Shown piece after piece: positions 17,379 through 28,000 of a stretch of 64,000 nucleotides of DNA. Position numbers and translations under genes: made by a program. Origin of the DNA: Chryseosolibacter sp964551035 (lineage in GTDB: Bacteria > Bacteroidota > Bacteroidia > Cytophagales > Cyclobacteriaceae); NCBI GenBank assembly GCA_964551035.1, contig CAZKBK010000001.1, forward strand, positions 62,001 to 126,000. Reading direction: 5' to 3'. The first letter of the stretch is position 1; each line of letters opens with the position of its first letter. The notes beneath the pieces are model-generated. The model did no database searches. It had not been told where the DNA came from and was given only the letters and a program-made list of their open reading frames with translations.

Positions 17379-17591
17379 ATGAGCGAAGAAAAGCATGTAG
17401 ATGAACACGTAGGGAAGCGGGGCTTCCGCGACTTTCTCCGGCTTGGTGAAGTCGGTGGCTACTTTTTCCGCGGGAAGGACCCTTCCAGGCCGTCCAACTT
17501 CAACATCAGGGTGATGCATGGGATCAACCGTATCTCGATCATCATCTTCCTGCTCGGCGTAATCTATCTTGTCGTGAAAAGGCTGTTGTAA
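17379..17591 (+). CDS. Small single-pass membrane protein, conserved type
   Basis: A 70-residue protein with a charged cytosolic N-terminus (MSEEKHVDEHVGKRGFRDFL), the stretch GEVGGYFFRGKDPSRPSN and one C-terminal membrane helix (about 49-67, RISIIIFLLGVIYLVVKRLL). I believe it belongs to a small uncharacterised family found in Cytophagales-like genomes (DUF6728 type); this is from memory and not certain. It sits 18 bp behind ispG and is probably co-transcribed. No catalytic residues are apparent. Its link to isoprenoid synthesis is only positional. Confidence 0.75.
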   Translation: MSEEKHVDEHVGKRGFRDFLRLGEVGGYFFRGKDPSRPSNFNIRVMHGINRISIIIFLLGVIYLVVKRLL

Positions 17592-17690
17592 TCCCGGAAA
17601 CCGAGGCTTGGAGTCCTTGCCACCAGGGTCAAAAAGTGGCGTAACAGGCCACTAAGAGGCGCGGTTTATGCGTTAGTGATCTAACGTTTA

Positions 17691-17723
17691 TTGCGCGATT
17701 TGTGGTTTATTTCTTTAATTTTA
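17691..17723 (+). promoter_or_regulatory. Candidate promoter (TTG-N22-TAATTTTA) for the lipoprotein gene
   Basis: TTG at 17691-17693 and TAATTTTA at 17716-17723 (one mismatch to TAnnTTTG) lie upstream of ATG 17741. Nearby, AGTGGC/GCCACT (17635-17653) could form a six-pair hairpin but has no U-tract on this strand. Confidence 0.35.
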
Positions 17724-17740
17724 CGTGATTTACCCCACTC

Positions 17741-18667
17741 ATGATCAGGGCCTTAATCGTCGTATGTGCCTGTGTGGCGCTGGGATCGTGTACCCAGCGG
17801 ATGATTTGCCCTGCCTACCAAAGTGCTTTTATCTACGATAAGGACGAGCTGCGCAAGAAATTCAGCTATTTCCGGCAGGATTCAACCCCCAAGATCCTTA
17901 CGGCAAGCAAGAACCGTTACCTCGTGGCTGAGCCGGTCAGCTATCGGACCCGGCTGCGGCAGTTGCAAACCGTGGCGGCAAAACCGGTGCCGGTGGTGGT
18001 TCCGGATTCGCTTGCCGGAGATGTTGAAACCGCCACCAATACCGCCATTGAGGCCGATCTTGACCGGGCAGCGCGATCGGTGATCGACAGTGCTTATGTG
18101 CCCGAGGTTCCTCGGGACTCCGCGATCGCGGCGGCCCCTGCAGATAGTGTCTACGTGATCACCAGGGACAGGGAAGTCCGCGTACTGAAGTACAACATGC
18201 CCGACAGCCTCGAATACGACGAGGGTCTCGGGAAGTATGTCCCTCAGGCGCCGGAGTATTATGTGACTGAAGTGGGCTACAACATGGAACAGGACAGCTA
18301 CATGTGGTATGTGCGGAACGACATTGTACTTCCTGATGTGCGGTTGGCGCAACAGCAGCAGAACGGCAATGATCGAAGATCGGCGCGGCGCGAGAAGCGA
18401 GAACGGTCAAAAGGCTTTTTCAGGAATCTTTTCCGGAAGAAGAAAGCGGATCCCGACTCCACGGCGGTACCGAAGCCACCCCGCGAAGAATTCGATTTCA
18501 TCGATCCGGACACGATCGCGCAAACCCCCGAAGGTCCCCTGCTGGAGGAAGAAGAAAAACGCGGTATGATCGGCCGGAAAAGACGCAACCGCAAAGTCGA
18601 AACACAGCCCGTCAAACCGCAATCCCAAACGCCGGCAAAGAAGGAAGACGAGGACGACGGATTCTAG
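17741..18667 (+). CDS. Lipoprotein of unknown function (Cytophagales type)
   Basis: A 308-residue lipoprotein: signal MIRALIVVCACVALGSC with lipobox LGSC, lipidated Cys17. The first part has a conserved-looking block, CPAYQSAFIYDKDELRKKFS, then LTASKNRYLVAEPVSYR. The middle carries acidic and proline-rich stretches. The last 90 residues are highly charged (RRSARREKRERSKGFFRN, then Glu/Lys-rich to the C-terminus) and likely disordered. It should be anchored in the outer membrane facing the periplasm. I recognise the N-terminal block as common in gliding Bacteroidota lipoproteins but cannot name a function. The last four bases overlap the convergent SRAP-like gene. Confidence 0.75.
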   Translation: MIRALIVVCACVALGSCTQRMICPAYQSAFIYDKDELRKKFSYFRQDSTPKILTASKNRYLVAEPVSYRTRLRQLQTVAAKPVPVVVPDSLAGDVETATNTAIEADLDRAARSVIDSAYVPEVPRDSAIAAAPADSVYVITRDREVRVLKYNMPDSLEYDEGLGKYVPQAPEYYVTEVGYNMEQDSYMWYVRNDIVLPDVRLAQQQQNGNDRRSARREKRERSKGFFRNLFRKKKADPDSTAVPKPPREEFDFIDPDTIAQTPEGPLLEEEEKRGMIGRKRRNRKVETQPVKPQSQTPAKKEDEDDGF

Positions 18668-19362
18668 TCGAACAGCGTGAGGTTCCCGTGCTGGTCAGCG
18701 GGAGGGGTGGCGTTAACCATTGAGGGAAAATCGGCGTGGGGATCGTTGATGGCGGGAGAAACCGGGTAGTGATCCAATGCCCCGCCGGCAACAGGTGTCA
18801 ACACATCCATCAGCGAACTTTCATCGCTTTCCCGGTTCAGCCAGACGTGTTCCGCTCCCCGCGCGAGGATTACCGGCATTCTTTCCTGGACCGTGCTCAC
18901 CAGCGCGTTGGCGACCTGTGTGAGGATGGTGAACGTCTGGATCTCGTTCCCTTCAGTATCCTCAAATTCTTCCCAAAGGCCGGCGAAGGCAAACGGCTCG
19001 CGCGTTTTAAGAACAAACCGGTATGGAACATTGGTCTTCTTGCCGACCTTTTTCCAACTGTAGAAACCATCCGCCGGGATGATGCACCGGTTTTTCACAA
19101 GCGCACGTCGGAGCGCGGGCTTTTCCGGAAAGAGTTCCACGCGGATGTTAATGCTGCGCTCGCTCAGCGTTTTGTTTTTCGACCACTCCGGCGATGTACC
19201 CCAGTAGAAAAGGGAGACCCCCGCCGGACTGGATGAGGTGATTGCCGGCAGCAATTGAGTTGGTGCGGCATTGTACCGGCGTTTGTAAAAGTCGGGAACA
19301 TCGGCCGCGAAGCGGTCGCGGATGTCATCCGCCGTCATGGTTATGCTGTATCGATCAATCAT
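18664..19362 (-). CDS. SRAP (YedK/HMCES) family protein with degenerate active site
   Basis: A 232-residue protein with the SRAP fold: RYNAAPTQLLPAI, NIRVELFPEKPALRRALVKN, RCIIPADGFYSWKK, AFAGLWEEF and RMPVILARGAEHVWL all align with the family. Active SRAP proteins start MCGRYS, and Cys2 crosslinks to abasic sites in single-stranded DNA. Here the start is MIDRYS (Ile2). The conserved Glu of GFYEW is Ser102, and the His two residues before RMP is Gln159. Only the Asn of the NAR motif (N72) is kept. The ATG is well fixed, since no upstream MCGR exists in frame. It probably binds DNA or another ligand without covalent chemistry. It overlaps the lipoprotein gene by four bases, tail to tail. Confidence 0.85.
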   Translation of the reverse strand: MIDRYSITMTADDIRDRFAADVPDFYKRRYNAAPTQLLPAITSSSPAGVSLFYWGTSPEWSKNKTLSERSINIRVELFPEKPALRRALVKNRCIIPADGFYSWKKVGKKTNVPYRFVLKTREPFAFAGLWEEFEDTEGNEIQTFTILTQVANALVSTVQERMPVILARGAEHVWLNRESDESSLMDVLTPVAGGALDHYPVSPAINDPHADFPSMVNATPPADQHGNLTLFD

Positions 19363-19402
19363 GATCAGGCACAGGAATGGATGCCCCGTGCGTTATCAAC
19401 GG

Positions 19403-19434
19403 TCAAATTACGAAGACGATGCCAAATCCTTCAA
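19403..19434 (-). promoter_or_regulatory. Possible promoter for the SRAP-like gene (TTG-N21-TAATTTGA)
   Basis: TTG at 19432-19434 and TAATTTGA at 19403-19410 on the minus strand; the -7 box has two mismatches. The leader to ATG 19362 would be about 34 bases. Confidence 0.25.
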
Positions 19435-19473
19435 CGAAAGGAAAAAAATCAATCGCCCCGCAGGACGTTTGAC

Positions 19474-20421
19474 TCATGATATGAAAAAGTCGAGCGCCCT
19501 GTGCTCCGACCAGTAGAAGCCGGATTTTCCAAACTGCGTGAACCCGACATGTCCGCCGCGGGAGAGGATCTCCAGCTCAACAAAACGGTGTCCCTGAAGC
19601 ATCTTTTCGGGGAAACAGGCCTTGCTAAGAAAGGGGTCATTCAGCGTATTTACCACCAGTGTTGGGGTTGCCACGTTCCCGACGAAGCGTATCGAACTGC
19701 ATTGTTCGTAGTATTCCAGGGCGTTGGTAAAGCCGTGAAGCGGAGCGGTGTAACGATCGTCAAAGCCCATGATCGTCTTGATGCGTTCGATTCCTTCGAC
19801 GCGCAGTTCCGGCATTACGGCCGCCTTTGCCACCACTTTGCTTTTCAGGCTTCTGAGGAACCGGTACGAATAGATCCAGTTTGACGGTTTCGAAATTTCT
19901 TCGCAGCTGGTTTTCAGGTCCATGGGTACCGAAATGGCAACGGCTTTTCGCACTTCCGCCCTCGGTGTGGCTTCTCCAAGGAGTTTCAGCGTGATGTTTC
20001 CGCCAAGGCTAAAACCGACGAGGAATACGTTCGAATATTTCTTCTTGTCAATCGCGTGGTCGATCACCGTATTGAGGTCGTCCGTAGCACCGCTGTGATA
20101 GAACCTCAACTTGCGGTTGATTTCACCGCTGCAGCCCCGGTAATTCCACGCGATGACGTCAAACCCGTTCTTGAAAAAGATCTTCGCCATTCCCTTGACG
20201 TAGGGACGTTGTGAATTGCCTTCGAGCCCGTGCGAAATGATGACGACTTTATCGGACGACTGGTGAAGCCAGTCGAGGTCGAGAAAGTCGCCGTCCGGCG
20301 TATCGATGCGCTCGCGCGTGTACGGTGGCAGCGCCACCTTCCGCATCAACGCGGGGAAGATGGTTTCCAGGTGTGGTGAAAAGAGGGCGAAGGGGGCTGT
20401 ATACGACGACGTTTCCGGCAT
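19474..20421 (-). CDS. YheT-like alpha/beta-hydrolase
   Basis: A 315-residue cytosolic alpha/beta-hydrolase of the YheT/ABHD1-3 group. The start region SPHLETIFPALMRK, the oxyanion stretch ISHGLEGNSQRPYVKGMA and WNYRGCSGE are characteristic. The catalytic triad is S138 (GFSLGG), D262 (LNDPFLS) and H291 (GGHVGF). Members act on lipid or ester substrates, mostly undefined in bacteria. ATG 20421 is chosen; a TTG six codons upstream is unlikely. It lies 106 bp downstream of the DinB-like gene and may belong to the terC operon. Confidence 0.88.
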   Translation of the reverse strand: MPETSSYTAPFALFSPHLETIFPALMRKVALPPYTRERIDTPDGDFLDLDWLHQSSDKVVIISHGLEGNSQRPYVKGMAKIFFKNGFDVIAWNYRGCSGEINRKLRFYHSGATDDLNTVIDHAIDKKKYSNVFLVGFSLGGNITLKLLGEATPRAEVRKAVAISVPMDLKTSCEEISKPSNWIYSYRFLRSLKSKVVAKAAVMPELRVEGIERIKTIMGFDDRYTAPLHGFTNALEYYEQCSSIRFVGNVATPTLVVNTLNDPFLSKACFPEKMLQGHRFVELEILSRGGHVGFTQFGKSGFYWSEHRALDFFIS

Positions 20422-20527
20422 GACAAATCTGGTAGCCAATGTTGTTTATGTGATGCCGATGTTCCGCGTTCCCATGCGGGCGGACGCGTCACAGCGACAT
20501 TGCTTGGACAGCGGCAAAAATACCAAA

Positions 20528-21052
20528 CTATTCCGTGCCGACGAGCCGGAGGTGGCCCAGGTGGTGTTCTCCATGCCAGGCATAGAGGGCGATCATTCGA
20601 TCGAGCGGCACGTGCTTGCCCGTTTCCGGGTGAATGTATTGCCGCCGTAGGTCGTCCGCATGCAATGCCTCCAGCAGGGCGGTCCACTTCGGGTGCAATG
20701 CGGTGAGCAGGGTAAGCGAAATAGCGGCGTCGAGCCTCGTTTCCGGCGTCAGCGCCCACAGTTTTTCATCATACGCTTTGATGGTGGGTGTATCTTCTGT
20801 GAGCGTCCATTTGAAACGGATGTAGGCATTGAGATGGCTGTCGGCAAGATGGTGCAATACCTGCCGCGCGGTCCATCCGCCATCGCGATAGGGTGTGTCC
20901 CACTGTTGCGCCGAAAAATCATTCACAACCTCCGCGATAGCGGGAGGAAGGGCCCGGATTCTTTCGATGCCTTCCCGGATGTCCTGCGGGGAGTAGTTGT
21001 CCCTTGCCGCGAACCGGCCGATGGGATAGCGCCGTGTTTCGTCGTTATTCAT
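20528..21052 (-). CDS. DinB/YfiT-family putative metal-dependent transferase
   Basis: A 174-residue four-helix-bundle protein of the DinB_2 (YfiT/BstA) group. It begins RRYPIGRF with the typical YS-containing stretch, and metal-binding histidines are seen in QVLHHLADSHLNAY and in the C-terminal LYAWHGEHHLGHLRLV. Family members include bacillithiol S-transferases and other thiol-linked transferases with Zn or Ni; the thiol used here is unknown. ATG 21052 lies inside the last eight bases of the terC gene, so translation is probably coupled. Confidence 0.8.
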   Translation of the reverse strand: MNNDETRRYPIGRFAARDNYSPQDIREGIERIRALPPAIAEVVNDFSAQQWDTPYRDGGWTARQVLHHLADSHLNAYIRFKWTLTEDTPTIKAYDEKLWALTPETRLDAAISLTLLTALHPKWTALLEALHADDLRRQYIHPETGKHVPLDRMIALYAWHGEHHLGHLRLVGTE

Positions 21053-21800
21053 TGGCCTGTTGTCTTGCGCGCGCACGCCGGTTTCTCACCCTGATGTTGA
21101 CCATTTCAATCAGCATGGAAAAGACGACGGCAAAATAGATGTATCCTTTCGGGATGTCCTTGTCGAGGCCTTCGAGAAAGATCATGAAGCCAATGAGAAT
21201 GAGAAAGCCCAACGCGAGCACTTCCATAGAGGGATGCTTGTGAATGAAATCGCTGATCCTCCCTGAGAAGATGATCATGATGCCAATGGAGAGCACGACG
21301 GCGATGATCATGATGATCACCTCGGTGGTTAGTCCCACCGCCGTGAGTATGGAGTCAAAGGAGAAGATGATATCGAGGAGGATGATCTGCACGATGATAC
21401 CGGAGACGTTCACCTTACGCTTGCCACCGTCACTCTCTGGATTTTCTTCTTCGCCTTCCGTCTGATGGTTGATTTCACGGGTACTCTTGGCAATAAGGAA
21501 CATGCCGCCAAAGATCAGGATCAGGTCGCGGCCGCTGATGCTCATGTCGCCGCTGATCCACTCTGGAACGGGAAAGAGTGGCGTGGTAAATTTCATCACC
21601 CAGGTGATCGTGAGCAGAAGAAGTATCCTGACGCCCATGGCGAGAAGCAGTCCCAGGTTCCGTGTTCGCGCCCGGATCTCGGAAGGAAGTCTGTTGGAGA
21701 CGATGGAGATAAAGATGATATTGTCAATACCCAGAACGACTTCGAAGAACGTGAGCGTAAGCAAAGCGGCCCAGGTCTCTGGGTTGAGAAAAATCTCCAT
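21045..21800 (-). CDS. TerC-family integral membrane protein
   Basis: A 251-residue membrane protein with about seven helices. TerC motifs are FFEVVLGIDNIIFISIV near the N-terminus and LLDIIFSFDSILTAVG in the middle, carrying the paired acidic residues thought to bind metal in the membrane (E/D of ExxxGxDN and DxxFSxDS). A charged loop (about 113-128) separates the halves. TerC/Alx proteins export Mn2+ or help load exported metalloenzymes; the exact role here is unknown. It heads an operon with the DinB-like and probably the YheT-like gene. A good promoter lies just upstream. Confidence 0.9.
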   Translation of the reverse strand: MEIFLNPETWAALLTLTFFEVVLGIDNIIFISIVSNRLPSEIRARTRNLGLLLAMGVRILLLLTITWVMKFTTPLFPVPEWISGDMSISGRDLILIFGGMFLIAKSTREINHQTEGEEENPESDGGKRKVNVSGIIVQIILLDIIFSFDSILTAVGLTTEVIIMIIAVVLSIGIMIIFSGRISDFIHKHPSMEVLALGFLILIGFMIFLEGLDKDIPKGYIYFAVVFSMLIEMVNIRVRNRRARARQQANE

Positions 21801-21828
21801 GAGCAGGGTTATGAGGTTGTTTGGTTGC

Positions 21829-21859
21829 TAAAAATAGCTGAAGATAAAGTTTCCTCCAA
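21829..21859 (-). promoter_or_regulatory. Candidate terC promoter (TTG-N20-TATTTTTA)
   Basis: On the minus strand TTG at 21857-21859 and TATTTTTA at 21829-21836 are separated by exactly 20 bases, one mismatch from the Bacteroidota consensus. The leader would be about 22 bases. Confidence 0.5.
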
Positions 21860-22054
21860 GGAAGGGAAAGCGTTAAAAACGGCCTTTTTTAGCTCAAAAA
21901 AGCACAATTCCAAGTTTTTAAGATAGCGGTATATTCCCAAAATTCAAACGGAATTTTCCATTAATATGCTGAGCGTCATCCATTCTTGCGGCAACGACGG
22001 GCCCGATAATGACGGCCAGGCGTGGGGTAAATTTCCATCATAAATGATGTTGGT

Positions 22055-22083
22055 AATAAAAGGGGCCATTAAGATATGGCCCC
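22055..22083 (-). terminator. Rho-independent terminator of the giant T9SS-substrate gene
   Basis: Fifteen bases past the giant gene stop, GGGGCCAT (minus strand) pairs perfectly with ATGGCCCC across a six-base loop (22062-22083), followed by TTTTATT. Strong GC stem, correct orientation and position. The rest of the roughly 300-bp gap to terC (21837-22054) shows no gene. Confidence 0.85.
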
Positions 22084-22097
22084 CTGCAATGACGTCG

Positions 22098-25000
22098 TCA
22101 ATTCCTGTGCACCACCAGCACCTTCTTCCGGATAATTCCCTGGTCGGTCTGGATCTGCAGCAGATACACCCCGGCGGAAAGTTCTTCCGTTCCGATGACC
22201 TTTCGATCCTCGCCTTTGGCAATCGCGGACCGGTAAGCCGTTCTGCCGACGGGGTCGAACAGTTCGACCGTTGTGGGACGTTTTACCGCGAACGGTAATT
22301 CGACGACGAGTTGACGGTCCGCCGGATTCGGATACACTTTCATTAACCGGTCAATATCCTCAATGCCCGATACGGTTGGCGGGTCGGGACCTTTCTCGCG
22401 GTCGGCCTGATAAACCGTCCTCGCGGTCTCGTCCTGGAGGAACGCTATAATGTGGATGTCGTCGTCGGGCAAGAACAGCTTCGCGTCGGTCCACCGGAAC
22501 GGTATGGTGATGGCGACGGCGGAATCGAGTGTTGAAAACTTCGTACCACCGGCGTGCGGGAGCATCTTTCGCATTACATATCCGAAAATGGTTTCTCCGG
22601 TCTGAATGCGTCCGCCCTGGAGATCTGCATTTACATCCACATCGACGGAGTCTTCAACAATCACGACGTGGAGGATGGTTGGCGTGGTAAATCGTCGTCC
22701 AGGTGTGACGGTTACATTAAAAGTTAGTTCGCCATCGGCCACGGTCGGCGTGCTGATGTCCACATCCGCTTCCGCGAGGTCGAGCAGGCGCTTGTTGAAC
22801 ATGGTCTCGCCCCATGTCGAAAAGGGTTGCGACTCAGGCCCGGCCATACCATCGAGGCGCGCCTGGGGTACGGAGGCGATGTTGTAGTAAAGTGCGCGTG
22901 CTCCCGGATCGGTCGGATTCTCTTCATTGAAAGGATCTGAACCGGGGAACCCGACATGGTACTGAATCTTTACCAGATTGACACCAATACCGTCGTGATA
23001 AAAACTGCGGAACGCCTCATTTTCTTCGGTCACCATTGTTTGCAATTCGCTTTCAGCAACGCCGCTATTGGTAAAGTTTTCAAGAAGGACCATCCGCGTT
23101 CCCTCGCCGATGCGGAGGTTGTCAATGGCAAACCCGTCGAAGTCGGTATTGGAAATGGAGGCAAGGGCAAATCGGAACACGACATTGTTTTCGCCCAAAA
23201 CAGCCGCGAGGGTGTGCTTGGATTCGCGCCAGGTGCTGTCGGCGCTTGACCATCCGAAGTCACCAAAGGTCTGATCTCCTGGCTTTGAAGCCAGGCCTGC
23301 GTCGGTGTACCAGAATGTTCCCGAAGATCCCGACGATGTGGACGATCCGAGCGTGAGCCATTCCTTCCGCGGGTCGGTAATATTCCGGTTGTCGACGGAA
23401 TACTGGACGACCACGCCGTCGGGATTGTCCAGGTGCCGGAATGTGTTCAGACTGATGATTGGCCTTTCGAGTCCGGAGATATCGAACGCCGCCGTGTAGA
23501 GGGCTGATTTCTCGCCGGAATGGTAAGGGCCGTCAAGGTTCGTTTTCCAGACGGCGTTCGAAGACTTGATCACGGGGGACGTGGCGATTCCCAGTTCCCA
23601 CGAGGATTGGGGCTCCAGGGGCCAGGTCTGGTAGTCGCTGCCGTTTCCGCTGATTTCAAAATCGGCCTTGTAGGCCGCGCTGGAAGCGATGACTTCATTC
23701 GGCACGACCACAATGTCCTCGTCATCGCTGGCAACGCACCCGAGGATGCTGGTGATCTCGAGTATCACGTTGTAGTGTCCCGGCTCGCTATATTTGTAGC
23801 TCACGGCTGGCCCGAAGTCCTCGGGGCCTTCCCCGAACGTCCACCGCAAGGTGGCAAACCCGTCATTGAGCACCGCGGCGCTTTCCACCCTGGAAGATGT
23901 TTGGTCATCGTCATGGTTGATGTCGAAGGCAAATTGATCGTTGACGGAAACGCCGCGGAAATCGAACACCACTTCCGGGACCGCACCTACGGAAACCTGG
24001 CTCACGGTTTCGGAGGACGCGCATCCGTAGTTCGATGTTACTGTAAGGGAGACATTGTACGCGTCGGACTCGTTGAAGGTATGGACAGGGCTATTCACGT
24101 CAGATTCGTTGGCTTCGCCGGAGTTGGGATCATCGAAGTTCCAGGCATAGGAGTCAATCGTGCCCACAGTCGTTGCGTTGAAATTGATGGGTATGGCTTC
24201 GCAGGTTCCCGTACCACCGGGCGTTGTGGGCGTATCAACACTCTGGAAAGTGAAATTTGCAACCGGGTTCGGTACAATTCGTATGTAGAAAACGCCGAAG
24301 TGATCGACACAGGGCGATGCATTCTCCTCAAAAGCATAGGTGATGCGGAGTGTTTTATAATCGTTGAACAGCGTGCCGGGATCCAGCGTAGCCGTACCGT
24401 TCCCGTTGTCGACGAAGCCGGGATGGGTTAGGGAAGGAGTGGGGGAGGGGCGTTGTTCCACGATTGGATTTCCGGTTGCTACATCATATACGCCAAATAC
24501 GCCATTTGAAACGCCGGGGGTCACGAGCGGGAACCCTGTGATCTGAATGAGCGGCTGGTCCTGGCAGAAAATCAACGTATCGCCCTCGGAGGCGGAATTC
24601 CCTGCGATATTGAGAACAGGCATCGGAGGAACGAACAACTCCACTTCCTGACGGAATGGGACGACGAGACTGTTGTCGGCGGTGCTGCGATAAATCGCAA
24701 TAAATTCGACGTTGCCCAGGGAACCACCGCGCGAGAACGTCCCGCCGCTCGACGTTTCTAGGAAATGATCATAGGGGTTCTCGTTGATATTTGCACCTAC
24801 GACCGTGTCTGCATTGAGGATGTGCGAATAGTCCCACGTGAAATCCTTTAGGGGGCTGCCCTGAATGTAAACCGGAATGCGATTGACGACAGTTTCCCAT
24901 CCCGCGCCGAAGATCATGTCTTTTTCACTATCGGCAGTGGGAGGGACCTTGGTAAACAGGTCAAGCAGGCCAAATCCGGCCTTGGCATTCGAGCGTAAAG

Positions 25001-28000
25001 TGTCGCCGGGCATATACAGATGCGGCGCCAGGTCGGGGTAGAGGGGATTAGGAATACATTCCGATGTCCCGATCACCGGTATTGCGTTCAGGTGGTCGTA
25101 GACCATGTATTGCTGCGTAGTGGTTGAAACACAGCCATTGAGGTCCGTATGGGTCATGACAACATCGAATGCCGTGTTTGGTGGGACACCTGAGAGGCTC
25201 AAAAGGTCATTGGTTACACCCGGCCCGCTGAACGTGCTGGCACCATAATCGTTGGTTGCTTCCACACTGGGAACAAGCCGCACCTCGGCGCCGTTCGTCG
25301 ACGGTTCTATGAAGTTGTCGGGGATGAAATTCACCACCTCGTTCACCGTGCTTCCAAAAATCGAAAAATCGTTGATGGACGAGTAGCTGTTGGTGAACGG
25401 CTGCTCCTTAAGCGAAGTTGCAAAGATCCTTGCCAGTTCGGTGTTTTCAGGAACAAGCGTCAATGACATGTTTCCAGCGAACCGTCTGATGGGTAAAATT
25501 TGTCCGGTTACCGTTCCCAATACCTCCAGGTTTCGGATGATAATGTTGTCAATGCTTGACGCACCCGTATTCGTGAAGGCGATGTTCAACAAGGTGTTGT
25601 TGACGAAGAATATGGTGTCGACATCCACAAAATCCTGACCGGCGAAAGTGACCGTAGGCAGGTGGTCCGTATTGAAGGAGAATCCTGTAGGAAGGAGTAC
25701 GTTAAAATTTTGCACTGAAGGACTAGACAAGTCACCGGGGCTGTTTTCGCTGATGATGATCGGCGTTGTGATCAGCACACTGCTGTTCGGGCAAACCTCG
25801 ATAAGGGGGTTATTGAGGTTTGTTGTCGCGGCCGGTACAGTGAGTTGAAGGGTAGGCCCAGGTGTTCCGGGACTGTAATCCGGTCCGGCTCCATAGGGCG
25901 CCGTCACACGGACCGGCGTGGGCTGCGCGTCATTCTCGGCAAAGATCCAGACATCGTATGTCTCCCCCGGGTCAAGTGCGGCTGAGAATGCAACGGACTG
26001 GTACAGTGGCTTGGATTGTGATATCGCCGTGATCGCAAAACTTCCCGATGCCACTACGGGTACAGGATAGGTGCCCGGAGACAGGATTTGGTCATTGGTT
26101 GGATCAGGACCCGCGTCTGAATGCCGGGCGACAAGGTAATACCCCGTACCAAACTGGTCGAATGCCCCATTGAAAATGCCCAACGATTCGGATGCAAAAT
26201 ACTTGTTGATGTCGGTAGCGACCATTTTCGGGGCAACGGGGCTGGAAATCTTGAAGTAGAACGTTCCATTGTAAGAAATTCCTCCGTAGAAATTCTGTCC
26301 TTCGTCCGAGATGCCCGTGCCCTTGTTGGTGAGCGGGTCGTAAGTTCCCTGACGAATGCCAATGTAATAAACGCTGTCGGGATGCAGGATAACATCCGGC
26401 GGAATCAGGAACTTCAGCGTGTCTACGGTTACGAGTCCCAATTGACTGATGTTGCCATTGAATACTCCGTTAACGGCCTGGAGCGTATCAATAAGATTGT
26501 TGGTCGTCTTTCCATAAAGGAAAGCCATGCCGTCAAACGAAAGCACTTTTACATCGAACACCAGCTTGATCGTATCGATTGCCGGGTCGACGTTCAGTTG
26601 ACCCCTCTCGGGCGAAGTAGCGACGAGGCCCGGGGGACGCGTGGATGCAAACGTATAGGTCTGCCCTATCAGTTGTGTCGTCGCCGTACCTTCTGACAAA
26701 GCGATGTTGTTGTCCGTTGGATCGCCAAAGCCGAGGTCGATGAGTTGCGGCGCAATCTCCGGCGTTTCGTTGGTTGCATCGGAGGCCACTCCGGCCGTAA
26801 TAAAGAACGACCTGCTTATGTTTCCGCCAAACAACCCCTTTGGCTGATCAAAGGTGAACCGGACCATGTCAATTTCGCCAACGCCCGCGTTGACGGAAGC
26901 CAATTCATCAATGGTCACGTTACCAACGGGTTGCGCACTCCCAAAATCTGCCGTAGATGCCTCGTAAAGTCGGAAATCCTGGAATGAAAGGTATTCATTC
27001 TCCTTCATGAACGGTCCACTAAAGGTCACCGCGAAACTTTGCAGGGAAGGCTCGGTGGCAGTCCCGTGGTCGGGCGAGAAGGTTACGCCGAAGATCACGA
27101 TATCGCTCGACCCTGCCTTGATATTCGTCGCGTTGATGACACCATGAGCATCGTTCAGCAGCGCAGCACTCACATGAATCACGTCTACGGGCAATGACGG
27201 CTCGGGCCCGTCGTCGCTCGAAATGCCATTGGCCACCACGGTGTAAGTGCCAACCCCGGCGGCATCGTACTGAACATTTGTGAACCCGAGAATGCCACCG
27301 GTGAAACTCAACGCCGGATCGTTCAATGAAGCCGTGGCTACCGTGATCGTGGCTGCAAAGTTGAAATCTTCATCGAGGATCCCGTTCGCATCATGTGCCC
27401 TTACCTCCGGTTCTACGGACAGCGGTTGATCGATCCCCTCGATCGGCGCAGGATCCACCACAAAGTCCAGTTGGGTAGCGGTTACCTCGATCCGCACTTC
27501 CGGGTCGGTCAACGCGCCTCCGGGTACACCACCGATATTGCCCGGGTTGTTCACGTCATTGAACCGCGATCCGCCCGCCTGGGATACAGCCAGCACCCGG
27601 AATTGAATGGCGTCGTTGTCGTGGACCTTGGCCGGCGTATCAAAGAATGCCGCCCGGATCGTTACCGGCAGGTTGCCGTTGTCCGGGGCAATCACCTGTG
27701 CCGAAAGGTTCTCAAAGGTCACCGTTGTTTCCGTACCGGCGACAAAGTCGGCATTGTCTTTCGACTGCACGAGCGTACTGCTCAGGTAAATACCCAGGCT
27801 CCGGACGTTTTCCGGGTTGGTTACCGACAAGGTGATGTCATCAATGTTCGTGGCTGCGCCATCGAGGTCGGCTATTACCCCGTCGCCGTCCCAGAGGAGG
27901 AGTTGCGCCACCGCATGGCTGGTTGTTTCATCAGAGATGTCCTGATTGTCAATGTACGGAATATCTGCCGCGGGCGTAAAGTTGGGGTCGACCACGAGCA

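Noticed and set aside
17635..17653. AGTGGC/GCCACT hairpin after the small ispG-linked gene
   Set aside because: Six-pair stem whose T-run is on the minus strand, where no gene needs a terminator.
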